From contig NZ_JAJUBC010000007.1 in the NCBI RefSeq assembly GCF_028683095.1, forward strand, positions 62,001 through 126,000: a DNA stretch of 64,000 nucleotides, given 5' to 3'. Below, piece by piece: positions 1 to 7,948 of this stretch (positions are counted from its first letter, which is position 1; every line of letters begins with the position of its first letter). The notes under the pieces are model-generated. The model was not told the origin of the DNA, did no database searches, and saw nothing but the letters and a program-made list of their open reading frames with translations. The position numbers and the translations under genes are program-made. The DNA is from Enterovibrio gelatinilyticus (GTDB lineage Bacteria > Pseudomonadota > Gammaproteobacteria > Enterobacterales > Vibrionaceae).

Positions 1-1006
1 CGTCAATGGTGACGGAGTCTGCACGCTCAATGCCTTTGAGCTTTGGACGTTGCGTGTTCGAAAGCAGGCTTGCTCCTCCCCAAGCGGCATCAACGTGAAA
101 GTGCATACCTTCGCGTTCGGCGATATCTGCCATGGCATCTAGCGGGTCAATGTTGCCCGTTTCAGTTGTTCCAGCAACACCAATTAGCGCAAATGGCTTG
201 ATGTTTTTCTTCTTGAGTAATGCGACAGTTTCTTCAAGCTTATCGATACGAATACGGTTGTTTTCGTCGGTAGGAATCGCAATAAGAGATTCACGACCAA
301 TGCCCAGAACATCGGCAGATTTCTTTAACGAATAATGCCCGCGTTCGGAGACAAGAATGGCGAGATCCTCGTAACCATAATGTTTCATGGCGCGAAACAA
401 TCCTTCCTCAGCGACACCTTTAAAAGCGCCATCTGATTTTAGGGCAGCATTTCGAGCGACCCAAAGCGCAGTAATGTTTGCGATGGTGCCGCCAGAGCAG
501 AATGCGCCAAGCGAGTGCTCAGCACTGTGCATCCAGCTATCATAGAATGCATCATCTTGCTGATAAATAAGGTTATGAAGCATGCCCAACACTTGACGCT
601 CTAGAGGCGTGAATGCTTTTGATGTTTCGATTTTCACCGTGTTCTGATTGAGCGCAATCATGATCTTAGAGAGTGGCATCAAAAAGTAGGGTAATGCTGA
701 GGTCATGTGCCCAATAAATCGCGGCGAAGAAGTGTGTACAGATTGCGCGACCAGTTTGTCGAGTAAAAACTCTGTGTGGTCAGAAACAAAAGACGGCTGT
801 TCTGGTACGTTGGCGTTACAGAAGTCTTTTTCTATTTCCGTCAGTGAATATTCGGTGGCAATGATGTGGTCTTGCAGGAAACGATTTAAGTTCTGCGAGA
901 TCGCCTGTTCAATCGTTCCCAAAGTGGAGTTTGGGGCTTCAGGTACAGTAAAAATACGGTGAAGGCTTTCTAGTGATGCTTTTGCCTTCTTTGTCTCAAT
1001 GACCAT
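1..1006 (-). CDS. panP: Pyridoxal-dependent aspartate 1-decarboxylase PanP (C-terminus cut by window edge)
   Basis: Translating the complement from the ATG at 1006 gives 335 residues, open at the window edge. It reads as a group II PLP-dependent decarboxylase: early SPRFIGHMTSALP, then CSGGTIANITALW, and HVDAAWGGASLLS, the PLP-contacting Asp region. The PLP lysine would lie just past the edge. The N-terminus matches the Vibrio PanP type, the PLP enzyme that replaces pyruvoyl PanD and makes beta-alanine from aspartate for pantothenate and CoA. An in-frame stop lies 13 codons upstream with no other ATG or GTG between, which fixes the start, although the Shine-Dalgarno is weak. The full family length is about 550 residues. 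The alternative, a glutamate or diaminobutyrate decarboxylase, is less likely. Confidence 0.87.
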   Translation of the reverse strand, partial: MVIETKKAKASLESLHRIFTVPEAPNSTLGTIEQAISQNLNRFLQDHIIATEYSLTEIEKDFCNANVPEQPSFVSDHTEFLLDKLVAQSVHTSSPRFIGHMTSALPYFLMPLSKIMIALNQNTVKIETSKAFTPLERQVLGMLHNLIYQQDDAFYDSWMHSAEHSLGAFCSGGTIANITALWVARNAALKSDGAFKGVAEEGLFRAMKHYGYEDLAILVSERGHYSLKKSADVLGIGRESLIAIPTDENNRIRIDKLEETVALLKKKNIKPFALIGVAGTTETGNIDPLDAMADIAEREGMHFHVDAAWGGASLLSNTQRPKLKGIERADSVTID

Positions 1007-1154
1007 ATCAGGAATGCTTTCTCGAAGTTGGGTGGGGTTAGCTTACGCGACGCCGAACAATATGTATCGATGAGACACGACGAGAGTCATGCAACTTGGA
1101 GATTGTTCTTTCTAGTTGTCAGTAGGTAGATGAGGTCGCGATCGTCAAAAACTA

Positions 1155-1177
1155 AGGCAGTCCGTGCCGAACTGCCT
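1155..1177 (-). terminator. Rho-independent terminator of the 1192-1728 gene
   Basis: A perfect 7-bp stem (AGGCAGT/ACTGCCT) with a 9-nt loop is followed on the minus strand by TAGTTTTT. It lies 15 bp after the stop of the small exported-protein gene. Confidence 0.75.
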
Positions 1178-1191
1178 GTTGGCGATAGCGA

Positions 1192-1728
1192 CTATGCTTT
1201 TTTGTCACATTGAGTCTGGGACAATGCTTGCATCTCACTGTTATAACGTTCTAGCGGTACTTCAATTTCTTTTGGATGACTGAGTAGATCAGCGAGTGCA
1301 GAACGCAGGTCATAGTTACCTTCATGGGCTTTGCTTTGACGGAACTCAAACACTTTCTTTGCCGCTTCGGCAAGTTCACCTTGTGAGTGGCTCAGTGCTT
1401 TTATGTCTTCTTGCGTCAAGTTCAACCACGATTCAACGGGTGCGTCGAGGTTTAGTTTACTCGGGTCGTTTGCAATGTAGTAATCAAACGCTTCGTTATT
1501 CAGGGTAAAGTGATTGCGTCGGCCTTCAAGAAACCAGTTAGCAACGCCTTCTAAACTTGGGTCTTTCTTAATGGTTAAATCTACCAAGTTTTCGTACCAA
1601 GAAATCGACGCGTTGACGTAGTTTTCATATTTCTGAGTCGCACATGCAGGATCAATTTGATTGATGTCTTTGGCGACGGCAATGCCGGGAAGAAGAGTGG
1701 CAAGAAGAAGCAGGGCAGAACGACTCAT
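1192..1728 (-). CDS. Exported protein of unknown function, 178 aa
   Basis: The chosen start (MSRSALLLLATLLPGIAVA) gives a classical signal peptide with probable cleavage after AVA, and AGGA sits 8-9 nt upstream. A longer frame back to 1827 exists, but its extra 33 codons run through the dispersed TATACCCAA repeat and have no Shine-Dalgarno. The mature part is charged and mostly helical, with one Cys near each end (ACATQ and QTQCDKK) that could form a disulfide in the periplasm. I do not recognise a domain. The gene stands alone, with its own terminator and panP downstream in the same direction. Confidence 0.75.
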   Translation of the reverse strand: MSRSALLLLATLLPGIAVAKDINQIDPACATQKYENYVNASISWYENLVDLTIKKDPSLEGVANWFLEGRRNHFTLNNEAFDYYIANDPSKLNLDAPVESWLNLTQEDIKALSHSQGELAEAAKKVFEFRQSKAHEGNYDLRSALADLLSHPKEIEVPLERYNSEMQALSQTQCDKKA

Positions 1729-1800
1729 ATCGCAAATCCTTTTTGATCGAAGTATATAGCCATTGCAGAACGGCATATTTTTATTGTTGTTATGGTAATG

Positions 1801-1838
1801 GTATACCCAAATGACCTCAAGGTGCATGTTTCACTGAG
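1801..1838. repeat. Dispersed TATACCCAA repeat, copy 1 (half element)
   Basis: It begins GTATACCCAAATGACCTC, then AGGTGCATG and TTCACTGAG. It resembles the fuller copies at 34763 and 38195 but lacks the closing TTGGGTATA arm. Confidence 0.5.
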
Positions 1839-1987
1839 AAAAAATCGTGATTAACCCATGGCTTTGACGAGGTTTTAAAGGGAAATTGTCATCAGATCAG
1901 AGTCATTGACCTCAGGAAGCTCAGATTGAAGGTAAAACGGTTATGACATCGAGAGAGTGGGCGCTTGGAGGTTACGAATTTTCGTTT

Positions 1988-2025
1988 CAGCCTAGACGAT
2001 TCAGAGGATGAACGCGCCTAGGCTG
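1988..2025 (-). terminator. Possible terminator hairpin after ugpC
   Basis: An 8-bp perfect stem, CAGCCTAG/CTAGGCTG, surrounds a 22-nt loop, 36 bp beyond the ugpC stop. There is no clear U-tract, so this is a weak call. Confidence 0.35.
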
Positions 2026-2060
2026 AGTGATTACAATCCGTTATATGGACTGAAAAAAGA

Positions 2061-3128
2061 TTACACTCTGAGTGCTTTCTCAGTGTCTTTGTCGAACAGG
2101 TGCACATTGTGTGAATCTATGGTTAACGGCAGCGTAGCGCCATCTTCAACCACAATATGTCCTTCCACTCGCAGTGTGATTTGATGCTCAGTACCAGATA
2201 CATTGCCGTAAACCAGTAAGTCAGCACCTAAAGACTCTGTCAGAATGACATCCATAGACAGTTGTTTATTCGCTGGATTATCAGCAATTTGAAGATGCTC
2301 AGGGCGTAAACCGATGAGCAATTCTCTATCAGCGACGTCCAGTGGTTTCACGCAATCGCCATTCTCAAATACAAGCTGCCCGTCTTTGATTGCGCCGGGC
2401 ACAATATTCATTGATGGGCTGCCAATAAATGTCGCCACGAACAGAGACGCGGGCTTATCGTAGACCTCAAGCGGTGTTCCGATTTGTTCAACGTCACCAC
2501 CATTAAGCACAACGAGGCGATCAGCCAATGTCATGGCTTCAACCTGATCGTGCGTAACGTATACCGCCGTGGTATTGAGGTTGCGCTGAAGCTTTTTGAT
2601 TTCAAGGCGCATTTGAACACGTAGCTTGGCATCAAGGTTCGACAGTGGCTCATCGAACAAGAAAGCCTTTGGACGACGAACAATCGCACGCCCCATAGCG
2701 ACACGTTGACGTTGACCACCAGACAACTGGGAAGGTCGTCGTTTTAGTAGGTGGTCGAGTTCGAGCATCTGTGCAACGTCGTTGACTGTCTTTTCAATTT
2801 CATCTTTCGGTACACCACGGTTACGCAAGCCATAGGCCATGTTATTGAAGACGGTCATGTGTGGGTACAATGCGTAGTTTTGGAACACCATGGCGATATC
2901 TCGCTCGCCCGGTTCCCGCTCATTCACGCGTTGTTCATCAATGGAAAGCGTACCGCCAGAAATGGTTTCTAAGCCTGCAATCATGCGTAGTAGGGTTGAT
3001 TTTCCACAACCACTTGGGCCGACGAGGACAATCATCTCACCATCATTGATGGCTAAGTCCACGCCATGAATTGCTTTGAACCCGTTTGGGTAAACTTTGC
3101 TTATTTGATCGAGTGTTACTGTTGCCAT
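2061..3128 (-). CDS. ugpC: sn-Glycerol-3-phosphate ABC transporter ATP-binding protein UgpC
   Basis: This 355-residue cytoplasmic ATPase powers the UgpBAEC importer. Seen directly: Walker A GPSGCGKST near residue 38, the Q-loop in VFQNYALYPHM, the LSGGQRQRVAMGRAIV signature, Walker B AFLFDEPLSNLDAKLR, the switch His in YVTHDQVEAMTLADR, and a C-terminal MOI/TOBE regulatory part with GLRPEHL. Length and motifs match UgpC/MalK-type importers, and its place as last gene after ugpB, ugpA and ugpE fixes the substrate class. It starts 48 bp after ugpE. No ugpQ phosphodiesterase follows, unlike the E. coli operon. Confidence 0.93.
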   Translation of the reverse strand: MATVTLDQISKVYPNGFKAIHGVDLAINDGEMIVLVGPSGCGKSTLLRMIAGLETISGGTLSIDEQRVNEREPGERDIAMVFQNYALYPHMTVFNNMAYGLRNRGVPKDEIEKTVNDVAQMLELDHLLKRRPSQLSGGQRQRVAMGRAIVRRPKAFLFDEPLSNLDAKLRVQMRLEIKKLQRNLNTTAVYVTHDQVEAMTLADRLVVLNGGDVEQIGTPLEVYDKPASLFVATFIGSPSMNIVPGAIKDGQLVFENGDCVKPLDVADRELLIGLRPEHLQIADNPANKQLSMDVILTESLGADLLVYGNVSGTEHQITLRVEGHIVVEDGATLPLTIDSHNVHLFDKDTEKALRV

Positions 3129-3176
3129 TCACGCATCCTCTGTGTGAAAGATTTCTATCTACCGGATAATTGGTGT

Positions 3177-4025
3177 TTATTTTTCTGTTTCTACAAGACC
3201 TTTCACGAAGAGTCTTTGCATACCAAGTACCACTAATACGGGGGGCACCATCGCCATCAAGGTGGTTGCCATCACTCTGTTCCATTCCACTTCGCCATCG
3301 CCCACCGCCAACATGCGCTGAATACTCATTACGATGGTGTAGTAGTTATCATCAGTGGTGATCAACAGTGGCCAGAGGTACTGGTTCCAACCGTAGATAA
3401 AGGTGATAACAAACAAGGCTGCGATGTTAGTGCGTGAAAGCGGAAGCAAAATATCAAAGAAGAACTTGATAGGGCCTGCGCCGTCAATTCGCGCCGCTTC
3501 GAGCAGTTCACCAGGCACGGTCAAAAAGAACTGGCGGAACAAGAAGGTAGCGGTAGCACTCGCAATCAAAGGTATGGTGAGTCCTGACATGGTGTTAAGC
3601 ATGCTGAGATCAGCAATGACCTGAAATGTCGGCATGATCCGTACTTCAACAGGCAGCATGAGGGTCATGAAAATCACCCAAAACGCCAACATACGGCCAG
3701 GAAAGCGGAAATACACCACGGCATAGGCTGACAGGATGGAGATCGACAACTTGCCGAAGGCAATGCCCAGCGCCATTAAGGTCGAGTTCCACAACATGCC
3801 CGCAACCGTGATATCAAGCTCACGCGATGTGCCTTCGGTGAAGACTTCAATGAACACATCAAGGCCACGGTCGCCAAACCATAGCGGTGTCATGCCACTG
3901 ACGAATTCTTTACTGTCGTGCGTTGCAGCGGTCAGTGCCAACCAAACGGGCAGCGCAACAATCAGCACGCCAGCAATCAGCACAAAGTGGCTGAAAAAGG
4001 TGAGTAGGGGTCGTCTTTCTACCAT
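3177..4025 (-). CDS. ugpE: sn-Glycerol-3-phosphate ABC transporter permease UgpE
   Basis: A 282-residue inner-membrane permease with about six hydrophobic segments. The EAA loop that docks onto the ATPase reads LLEAARIDGAGPIKFFFDIL. It is the second channel subunit, paired with UgpA. Its ATG overlaps the ugpA stop by one base (TGATG), which suggests coupled translation. The ugp gene order (B-A-E-C) supports the call. A general sugar permease is the only real alternative. Confidence 0.9.
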   Translation of the reverse strand: MVERRPLLTFFSHFVLIAGVLIVALPVWLALTAATHDSKEFVSGMTPLWFGDRGLDVFIEVFTEGTSRELDITVAGMLWNSTLMALGIAFGKLSISILSAYAVVYFRFPGRMLAFWVIFMTLMLPVEVRIMPTFQVIADLSMLNTMSGLTIPLIASATATFLFRQFFLTVPGELLEAARIDGAGPIKFFFDILLPLSRTNIAALFVITFIYGWNQYLWPLLITTDDNYYTIVMSIQRMLAVGDGEVEWNRVMATTLMAMVPPVLVVLGMQRLFVKGLVETEK

Positions 4026-4906
4026 CAGTAAGCCACCTTCTTCTCAACGTAACGGAACTGAATCACGGTCAAAATACCCACCAAGATCATGAGCAGAACA
4101 GACTGTGCCGCTGAAGAACCTAAGTTCAAGCCAACAAAGCCATCTGAGTACACCTTATAGACCAAGGTGGTGGTTGAACTGCCTGGGCCGCCTTGTGTCA
4201 TCGCGTGGATAACGCCAAAGGTATCGAAGAAGGCGTAAACCAAATTGATAACCAACAAGAAGAACGATGTTGGAGATAGCAGTGGAAAAATAATGGTGAA
4301 GAAGCGTTTCGCTGGGCCTGCACCGTCAATCGCACCCGCTTCAATCAGTGAGCGAGGAATGGATTGAAGGCCAGCCAAGAAAAACAAGAAGTTGTAACTG
4401 ATCTGCTTCCATGTTGCGGCGATAACCACCATGGTCATGCCGTGACTGCCATTGATGAAGGGGTTCCATTCCACCCCCATGGCAGAAAGCGCATGGGCAA
4501 GCACGCCAACGGTAGGGTTGAACATGAACAACCAAAGGACACCAGCAACGGCTGGGGCGACCGCGTAAGGCCAAATTAATAGGGTTTTATAGGTCGTTGC
4601 GCCTTTGATGACATGGTCAGCCATCACGGCCAGCAACAAAGAGACACTTAGCGCGAGCACGGCGACAGCGAAGCTGAAGAATAGTGTGGTGCCAAAGGTT
4701 TCAAAATACGTGCTGTCTTCAAACAGTTCGAAGAAATTACTAAGCCCAACAAATTCAGTGTTTAAACCAAAAGGGTCTTCTAGCAAGGTTGATTGCCAAA
4801 CTGCTTGTCCTGCCGGCCACAAAAAGAACACAAAGGTGATGATTAATTGTGGAGCGAGGAGCATGAGTGGCAGTAGGGTGTTTTGGAAAACGGGTTTGTT
4901 ATCCAT
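4025..4906 (-). CDS. ugpA: sn-Glycerol-3-phosphate ABC transporter permease UgpA
   Basis: A 293-residue inner-membrane permease with about six membrane spans and the EAA motif [20 protein letters not shown] near residue 190. A sequence typical of this subunit, [18 protein letters not shown], follows before the last span. It forms the translocation channel with UgpE. It lies 115 bp downstream of ugpB, across a GC-rich hairpin that probably lowers its expression relative to the binding protein. Confidence 0.9.
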   Translation of the reverse strand: MDNKPVFQNTLLPLMLLAPQLIITFVFFLWPAGQAVWQSTLLEDPFGLNTEFVGLSNFFELFEDSTYFETFGTTLFFSFAVAVLALSVSLLLAVMADHVIKGATTYKTLLIWPYAVAPAVAGVLWLFMFNPTVGVLAHALSAMGVEWNPFINGSHGMTMVVIAATWKQISYNFLFFLAGLQSIPRSLIEAGAIDGAGPAKRFFTIIFPLLSPTSFFLLVINLVYAFFDTFGVIHAMTQGGPGSSTTTLVYKVYSDGFVGLNLGSSAAQSVLLMILVGILTVIQFRYVEKKVAY

Positions 4907-4931
4907 AAGCTATCTGCATCTCTTCCATGAA

Positions 4932-4954
4932 GGAGGGGGGCGGACCCGCCCTCC
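4932..4954 (-). terminator. GC-rich intercistronic hairpin between ugpB and ugpA
   Basis: On the minus strand GGAGGGCGG-GTC-CGCCCCCCTCC forms a strong stem in the ugpB-ugpA gap without a U-tract. Such hairpins in binding-protein operons usually stabilise the upstream message or attenuate transcription, so the binding protein is made in excess. That role here is an inference. Confidence 0.6.
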
Positions 4955-5021
4955 GTCTGATTACTTTAACTAGCCAAGTTAAGAACTGACGCTGTTATGA
5001 GTTCAGCGTTACGTTCGAGGA

Positions 5022-6326
5022 TTATTTGTTTGCTTTAGCAAACTTAGCGAGTAATACATTACTGCGCTGTACTGCTTTGTCTAAGGCTTCTTGCGCCGTT
5101 GCTTCGCCAGACCAAACGTTCTCGAGTTCTTCGTTGATCACATCACGGATTTGTACGAAGTTACCAAGACGGATACCTTTCGATGCTGGCGTAGGCTCGA
5201 CAGATGTCATCTGCGTGATGGCGACGTCGGTACCTGGGTTTTTGTCGTAGAACCCTTCTTTCTTGCTTTGCTTGTAAGCAGCATGCGTGATTGGTAGGTA
5301 ACCCGTGAATTGGTGCCAATCAGCCTGAATATCACTGCTCGACATGAACTTGAAGAATTCCGCTACGCCTTCATAGTCTTTCTTGTCGTGGCCTTGTAAT
5401 ACCCACAAGGTCGCGCCGCCAATGATGGAGTTTTGAGGGTTCTTGATTTCAGATTCGTAGTAAGGCAGTTGCGATACGCCAAATTCGAAGCCATCAACGT
5501 TACCCTTGATACCCGCGTAAGACGCTGACGAGTTCATGTACATTGCACATTCGCCGCTGTAGAACAATGGTGCGCTGTCTGAACGGCGGCCACCGTATTT
5601 GAACGTGCCGTCTTTTTGCCATTCAGCCAATTGGTTGATGTGCTTAACAAACGGCTTGTTGTTGATCTGCAGTTTTGCATCAGTGCTGCTGAAACCGTTG
5701 TCTGCAGTGGCAATAGGTTGGTTGTGGCGCGCACCGAAGTTTTCGATTTGAACCCATGATTGCCAACCTGTGGTGAAGCCACACGTTACGCCGTTATCAC
5801 GTAGCTTTTTAGCAACGTCGCCCATCTCTTCCCACGTTTTTGGCGGGGTGACACCGGCTTTAGCAAACAAATCTTTGTTGTAATAAAGCACAGGGGTCGA
5901 GCTGTTAAATGGCATAGATAGCATGTTGCCATCGGTGTCTGTGTAATAACCTGCTACGGATGAAAGGTATTCGGATGAATCGAACGGCGTTTCTGTGTCT
6001 TTCATCAGTTCGTATACTGGGTAAATTGCCCCTTTGGCCGACATCATTGTCGCCGTACCCACTTCAAACACCTGCACGATTTCAGGTTGTTGTTTGGCAC
6101 GAAATGCCGCAACTGCGCCCGTCATGGTTTCTGTGTAGTTGCCTTTGTAAACTGGCTTAACCACGAATTCCGTTTGGCTTGCGTTAAATTTGTCAGCAAT
6201 CTCATTCACTTTTTCGCCTAGGTTTCCGCCCATTGCGTGCCACCATTCAATCTCAGTTGCTGCATAGGATGGGGCAGCGAGCATGAGTGAAACAGAGGTG
6301 AATGCTGCCAATTGACTTAACTTCAT
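5022..6326 (-). CDS. ugpB: sn-Glycerol-3-phosphate-binding periplasmic protein UgpB
   Basis: A 434-residue periplasmic binding protein. The start at 6326 has AAGGAG at ideal spacing and gives the signal peptide MKLSQLAAFTSVSLMLAAPS, cleaved before ATEIEWWHAMGG. That mature start, the YNKDLFAKAG segment and the GGATLWVLQG segment are typical of UgpB in the extracellular solute-binding family 1. It captures glycerol-3-phosphate and glycerophosphodiesters for UgpAEC. It is first in the operon, behind a palindrome at 6387-6404 that could be a repressor site. A frame extending to 6425 has no ribosome site. Confidence 0.92.
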   Translation of the reverse strand: MKLSQLAAFTSVSLMLAAPSYAATEIEWWHAMGGNLGEKVNEIADKFNASQTEFVVKPVYKGNYTETMTGAVAAFRAKQQPEIVQVFEVGTATMMSAKGAIYPVYELMKDTETPFDSSEYLSSVAGYYTDTDGNMLSMPFNSSTPVLYYNKDLFAKAGVTPPKTWEEMGDVAKKLRDNGVTCGFTTGWQSWVQIENFGARHNQPIATADNGFSSTDAKLQINNKPFVKHINQLAEWQKDGTFKYGGRRSDSAPLFYSGECAMYMNSSASYAGIKGNVDGFEFGVSQLPYYESEIKNPQNSIIGGATLWVLQGHDKKDYEGVAEFFKFMSSSDIQADWHQFTGYLPITHAAYKQSKKEGFYDKNPGTDVAITQMTSVEPTPASKGIRLGNFVQIRDVINEELENVWSGEATAQEALDKAVQRSNVLLAKFAKANK

Positions 6327-6386
6327 GTAGAACTCCTTGTCTGTCGGAATAGTTGCAATTCTTGTTCTATCTGTATTAACGTCCTG

Positions 6387-6404
6387 ACTGCTCGAACGAG
6401 CAGT
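6387..6404. promoter_or_regulatory. Operator-like palindrome upstream of ugpB
   Basis: ACTGCTCGAACGAGCAGT is an 8-bp perfect inverted repeat around AA, 61-78 bp before the ugpB start. The TCG/CGA core resembles operators of DeoR-family repressors such as GlpR, whose ligand is glycerol-3-phosphate. That link is an inference from the core only. Confidence 0.4.
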
Positions 6405-6550
6405 AATAGGTGAGCATACGAGCAAATTGTTGCAATTTTGTTATAGCACTCGAAAGGCGGAGTGTCATGATCGCAAACCACACAACAGATTAAATTTACA
6501 TCAGATAAGAAGGCTTTCTCAAAATTTGGAAGCTTAGTTAGGTAAAGAGA

Positions 6551-6600
6551 TATACACCCAAACAACCTTAATCCTGCATCTCCAGGTTGATTGGGTATAC
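6551..6600. repeat. Dispersed TATACCCAA repeat, copy 2 (complete palindrome)
   Basis: It opens TATACACCCAAACAACCT, carries ATCCTGCATC in the middle and closes AGGTTGATTGGGTATAC, so the ends pair. It sits 55 bp after the stop of the sugar-binding-protein gene and may act as its transcript end. Confidence 0.6.
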
Positions 6601-6654
6601 AACGAGAACGGATGGCAGACACCGAGGTGATGTCTGCGACAGTGAAGGAATTCG

Positions 6655-7938
6655 TTATAGTTTGTCAGCAAGAACAGCAGCGCGAACGTGGCGAAGCGTT
6701 TCGTCGATATCGACGTTGTCGTTGTTGTAAAAGCGGGAGATGACATCAAAGAGCGCGATTTGGGAAGCGCGCCCAATGGCCATGTTGTGCGAAAGACTTG
6801 CAACAAGGTTGTCGGTCGCAGCGGCACGCAGGAAGGCTTGCATGGCGTCTTGTGCACAATCATCGAAGTTCTGCATGTCGATATCAACACGTACAGGAAT
6901 TGACCCTTTGTTTTGGTTAAATTCTCTCTGAAACTCCGGATCAAGGATTAGCGTCGCTAACTCTTTTTGAGAGGCAATGGTTTGTGGGTTGTCTTTGTTA
7001 AAAAATACGAAGCTGTCGATATTGAATGAAAACTGATTAGCGGTTCCAGGCGCCGGCAAACAGACGAAATCTTTTCCTGCGATTTTGTCGGCTGCTAAAA
7101 ACTCGCCCTTTGCCCAATCACCCATTATCTGCATGGCAGCCTTACCTTCGATAACGAGCGAAGTGGTGTCACTCCAGCTTCTACCAGGACTGTTTGCATC
7201 TGTGTATTGCTTCATTCTCCGAAGCGTTAGCAAGGTTTCACGCATTTTAGAGCCAGTAAGCAGTTCGGAATTATGCTCGGAAAATGCGCGTCGAAAATCA
7301 TCGGTACCCATGATGGCAAGTGCAATGGATTCAAATAACGTCGCTTCTTGCCAAGCTTCGTTGCCTAGCGCGAGAGGGATATAGCCAGCAGCTTTGATTT
7401 TTTCAGCGGCGACAAAGAATTCATCTAGCGTTTGTGGCAGCGCTGCGCCTACTTCTTCAAACACCTTGCGATTTGCCCATAGCCAATTGACTCGGTGAAT
7501 ATTGAAAGGGACAGCAACATAGTGACCATCGACTTTGAGATAGTCCGATACTCGGCGAGGAAGTAATTCGCTCCAGCTTTGCTGTTCAGCAACGTCATCG
7601 ATATTGGTGAGAAAACCCTGAGCGCCCCATTCTTGAATTTCAGGACCTTTTATTTGTGCTACATCGGGCGGGTTGCCTGAAAGTGTGCGAATTCGAAGGG
7701 TATTGATCGCACTTGCTCCTGCACGTCCTGGAACGGCGAAGTCCTTCCAGTTGTGGCCTTGCTCTTTCATCATGTCTTTTAGTTCTTTGACGGCTAGGGC
7801 TTCACCACCGCTGGTCCACCAGTGAAGGACCTCGATTTCACTACCGTTTGTGTTTTCGCTTGTGCTTTGAGTGTCTGCTGCAATGGCAAACACTGGGACG
7901 CTTAAGCTCAGCGAGAGCAAAATGGATACAATGTTCAT
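6655..7938 (-). CDS. Periplasmic sugar-binding protein, GtsA-like, in a two-component operon
   Basis: A 427-residue secreted binding protein: signal peptide MNIVSILLSLSLSVPVFAIA, then EIEVLHWWTSGGEALAVKEL, GNPPDVAQIKGPEIQEWG, PFNIHRVNWLWANRKVFEE and MQIMGDWAKGEF. These are hallmarks of the Pseudomonas GtsA glucose/mannose-binding family of ABC transporters. The start follows the kinase stop by 10 bp, with a weak Shine-Dalgarno. No permease or ATPase of that class lies nearby, and the neighbouring ugp genes have their own binding protein. The operon context suggests it presents a sugar to the sensor kinase rather than to a transporter. That role is an inference. Confidence 0.8.
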   Translation of the reverse strand: MNIVSILLSLSLSVPVFAIAADTQSTSENTNGSEIEVLHWWTSGGEALAVKELKDMMKEQGHNWKDFAVPGRAGASAINTLRIRTLSGNPPDVAQIKGPEIQEWGAQGFLTNIDDVAEQQSWSELLPRRVSDYLKVDGHYVAVPFNIHRVNWLWANRKVFEEVGAALPQTLDEFFVAAEKIKAAGYIPLALGNEAWQEATLFESIALAIMGTDDFRRAFSEHNSELLTGSKMRETLLTLRRMKQYTDANSPGRSWSDTTSLVIEGKAAMQIMGDWAKGEFLAADKIAGKDFVCLPAPGTANQFSFNIDSFVFFNKDNPQTIASQKELATLILDPEFQREFNQNKGSIPVRVDIDMQNFDDCAQDAMQAFLRAAATDNLVASLSHNMAIGRASQIALFDVISRFYNNDNVDIDETLRHVRAAVLADKL

Positions 7939-7948
7939 AGCGTCACTT

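Larger units (their letters stand above)
1729..2060. other. Gene-free stretch between the exported-protein gene and ugpC
   Basis: These 332 bp hold a half-copy of the dispersed TATACCCAA repeat at 1801-1838 and an imperfect terminator-like hairpin at 1988-2025. The promoter of the exported-protein gene must lie here. I saw no further gene. Confidence 0.6.
6327..6654. other. Gene-free stretch upstream of ugpB
   Basis: It holds the palindrome at 6387-6404 and a complete copy of the dispersed repeat at 6551-6600. The ugp promoter and the end of the binding-protein operon must both fall here. Confidence 0.6.

Noticed and set aside
1729-1827. N-terminal 33-residue extension of the 178-aa exported protein
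   Set aside because: It crosses the dispersed repeat, has no ribosome site, and would put a charged stretch before a good signal peptide.
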